Shown here: positions 11,532 to 11,805 of the stretch, piece after piece
How positions within the stretch are numbered: position 1 is the first letter of the stretch
Layout of the letters: each line of letters opens with the position of its first letter
Source: CAIPSZ01 sp038065015
Lineage (GTDB): Bacteria > Patescibacteriota > Patescibacteriia > PEXW01
NCBI GenBank assembly: GCA_038065015.1
Contig: JBBTRU010000032.1
Span: 1-11,805, forward strand
Length of the DNA stretch: 11,805 nucleotides
Direction of reading: 5' to 3'
Position numbers and translations under genes: made by a program
Notes under the pieces: generated by a model
The model's database searches: none
Seen by the model: only the letters and a program-made list of their open reading frames with translations
What the model was told of the DNA's origin: nothing

Positions 11532-11584
11532 AGAAACAAAAAATTTCCTAACCGCGAGGCGCTTTTTGCAAAGCGGCCATCGGG

Positions 11585-11620
11585 CTCATCCCGCACGTTT
11601 ACGCGGGACGATTGAATGAG
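11585..11620 (-). other. Hairpin in the rpsA upstream region
   Basis: CCCGC (11590-11594) and GCGGG (11603-11607) form a 5-bp stem, with an outer CTCAT/ATGAG pair (11585-11589 and 11616-11620) separated by an 8-base bulge. It overlaps the proposed promoter -10, so it may act at DNA level or lie in the leader. S1 controls its own mRNA in other bacteria; whether this structure takes part is unknown. Confidence 0.4.
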
Positions 11621-11636
11621 ACGAGAAGTATGTCAA
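11608..11636 (-). promoter_or_regulatory. Possible rpsA promoter
   Basis: A perfect -35 TTGACA (11636-11631) followed after 17 bases by AATCGT (11613-11608), which keeps the important second A and last T of a -10 but is otherwise poor. The remaining stretch up to 11682 shows no better match. Confidence 0.4.
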
Positions 11637-11682
11637 ACCTAGCCCAGAGAGAGTAGCGGAAAGCCTTGTTTTTGGCAAGGGT

Positions 11683-11747
11683 TTGTACAGTTAACCTTAA
11701 AGGGTAAGTCTCGGGTAGGCTAAGGGTGAGGAAGGTTAACTGTACAA
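11683..11747. repeat. 16-bp inverted repeat with 33-base spacer
   Basis: TTGTACAGTTAACCTT (11683-11698) is the exact reverse complement of 11732-11747. Each arm holds the small palindromes TGTACA and GTTAAC. The spacer has GGGTA/AGGGT repeats. It could be a large stem-loop, a pair of operator sites, or the edge of an element; the right arm ends 4 bases before the 54-bp terminal repeat. Confidence 0.85.
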
Positions 11748-11803
11748 TGTATGCACAAGATGAGATACATCGTGTGCAGTTTGAAGTATCGAAAGCGGGG
11801 TAG
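11746..11803 (+). other. Tiny ORF made from the acyltransferase C-terminus
   Basis: Reading ATG TAT GCA and then the terminal repeat gives an 18-residue frame whose last 16 residues equal the end of the acyltransferase (QDEIHRVQFEVSKAG after A). GAGGAAGG lies upstream at 11727-11734. It is most likely a by-product of the duplicated or mis-joined sequence rather than a gene. Confidence 0.15.
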
Positions 11804-11805
11804 AC
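11752..11805. repeat. Right copy of 54-bp terminal inverted repeat
   Basis: Exact reverse complement of bases 1-54. In this copy the plus strand encodes the end of the acyltransferase, with stop TAG at 11801-11803, but the upstream coding sequence is missing. Confidence 0.9.

Noticed and set aside
10911..11615. 234-codon plus-strand frame opposite rpsA
   Set aside because: Shadow of rpsA; no family motifs, while the minus-strand frame has four clear S1 domains.
11661..11685. Terminator-like CCTTG/CAAGG hairpin upstream of rpsA
   Set aside because: Only a 5-bp stem plus a few A-T pairs and no T run of useful length on either strand.

Overview
The window reads as a chromosomal fragment of a small-genome bacterium. 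Every gene I can support lies on the minus strand. The code is standard, since TGA is used as a true stop. Several enzymes are short, many genes overlap by a few bases, and few starts carry a good Shine-Dalgarno. Together with the mix of housekeeping genes (rpsA with four S1 domains, ftsH, rplS, a compact CCA/poly(A) polymerase, an RluA-type synthase without S4 domain) this fits a Patescibacteria/CPR lineage, possibly Parcubacteria-like. That assignment is an inference; there is no rRNA here to test it.

Layout from the right, which is the direction of transcription. A 5' leader and rpsA (10344-11531) are followed by ftsH (8305-10155), which has its own recognisable promoter, and by a six-helix membrane protein (7252-8289) ending in a terminator. 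Next comes a remarkable tRNA locus (6910-7159): a complete tRNA-Ile(UAU) sits inside the anticodon loop of a second tRNA, whose two halves flank it. Then follows a tight RNA/translation cluster: PIG-L deacetylase, CCA/poly(A) polymerase head domain, RluA-family pseudouridine synthase and ribosomal protein L19. A free-standing LAGLIDADG endonuclease lies 8 bases upstream of an intact tRNA-Leu(GAG), which ends in a terminator hairpin. The left part is an accessory stretch: AHSA1/SRPBCC protein, GNAT acetyltransferase, a small lipoprotein with a FlgD-like Ig domain, a NUDIX hydrolase overlapping a DNPH1-like nucleotide N-hydrolase, a GIY-YIG nuclease flanked by inverted copies of a palindromic intergenic repeat, and a PlsC-type acyltransferase.

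The most unusual items are (1) the nested tRNA gene with two sets of inverted repeats around it, (2) the GIY-YIG gene with a REP-like repeat at each end, where copies of the repeat also encode the C-terminal tails of two proteins, (3) the homing endonuclease beside a tRNA, and (4) a perfect 54-bp inverted repeat at the two ends of the window, which may be an assembly-graph effect rather than biology.

Functionally, the NUDIX/DNPH1 pair looks like a nucleotide-pool cleaning module. The PIG-L/CCA/RluA/L19 block joins tRNA end repair, RNA modification and ribosome assembly. FtsH and the membrane protein next to it belong to the envelope. No CRISPR array, insertion sequence with transposase, or rRNA gene is visible.
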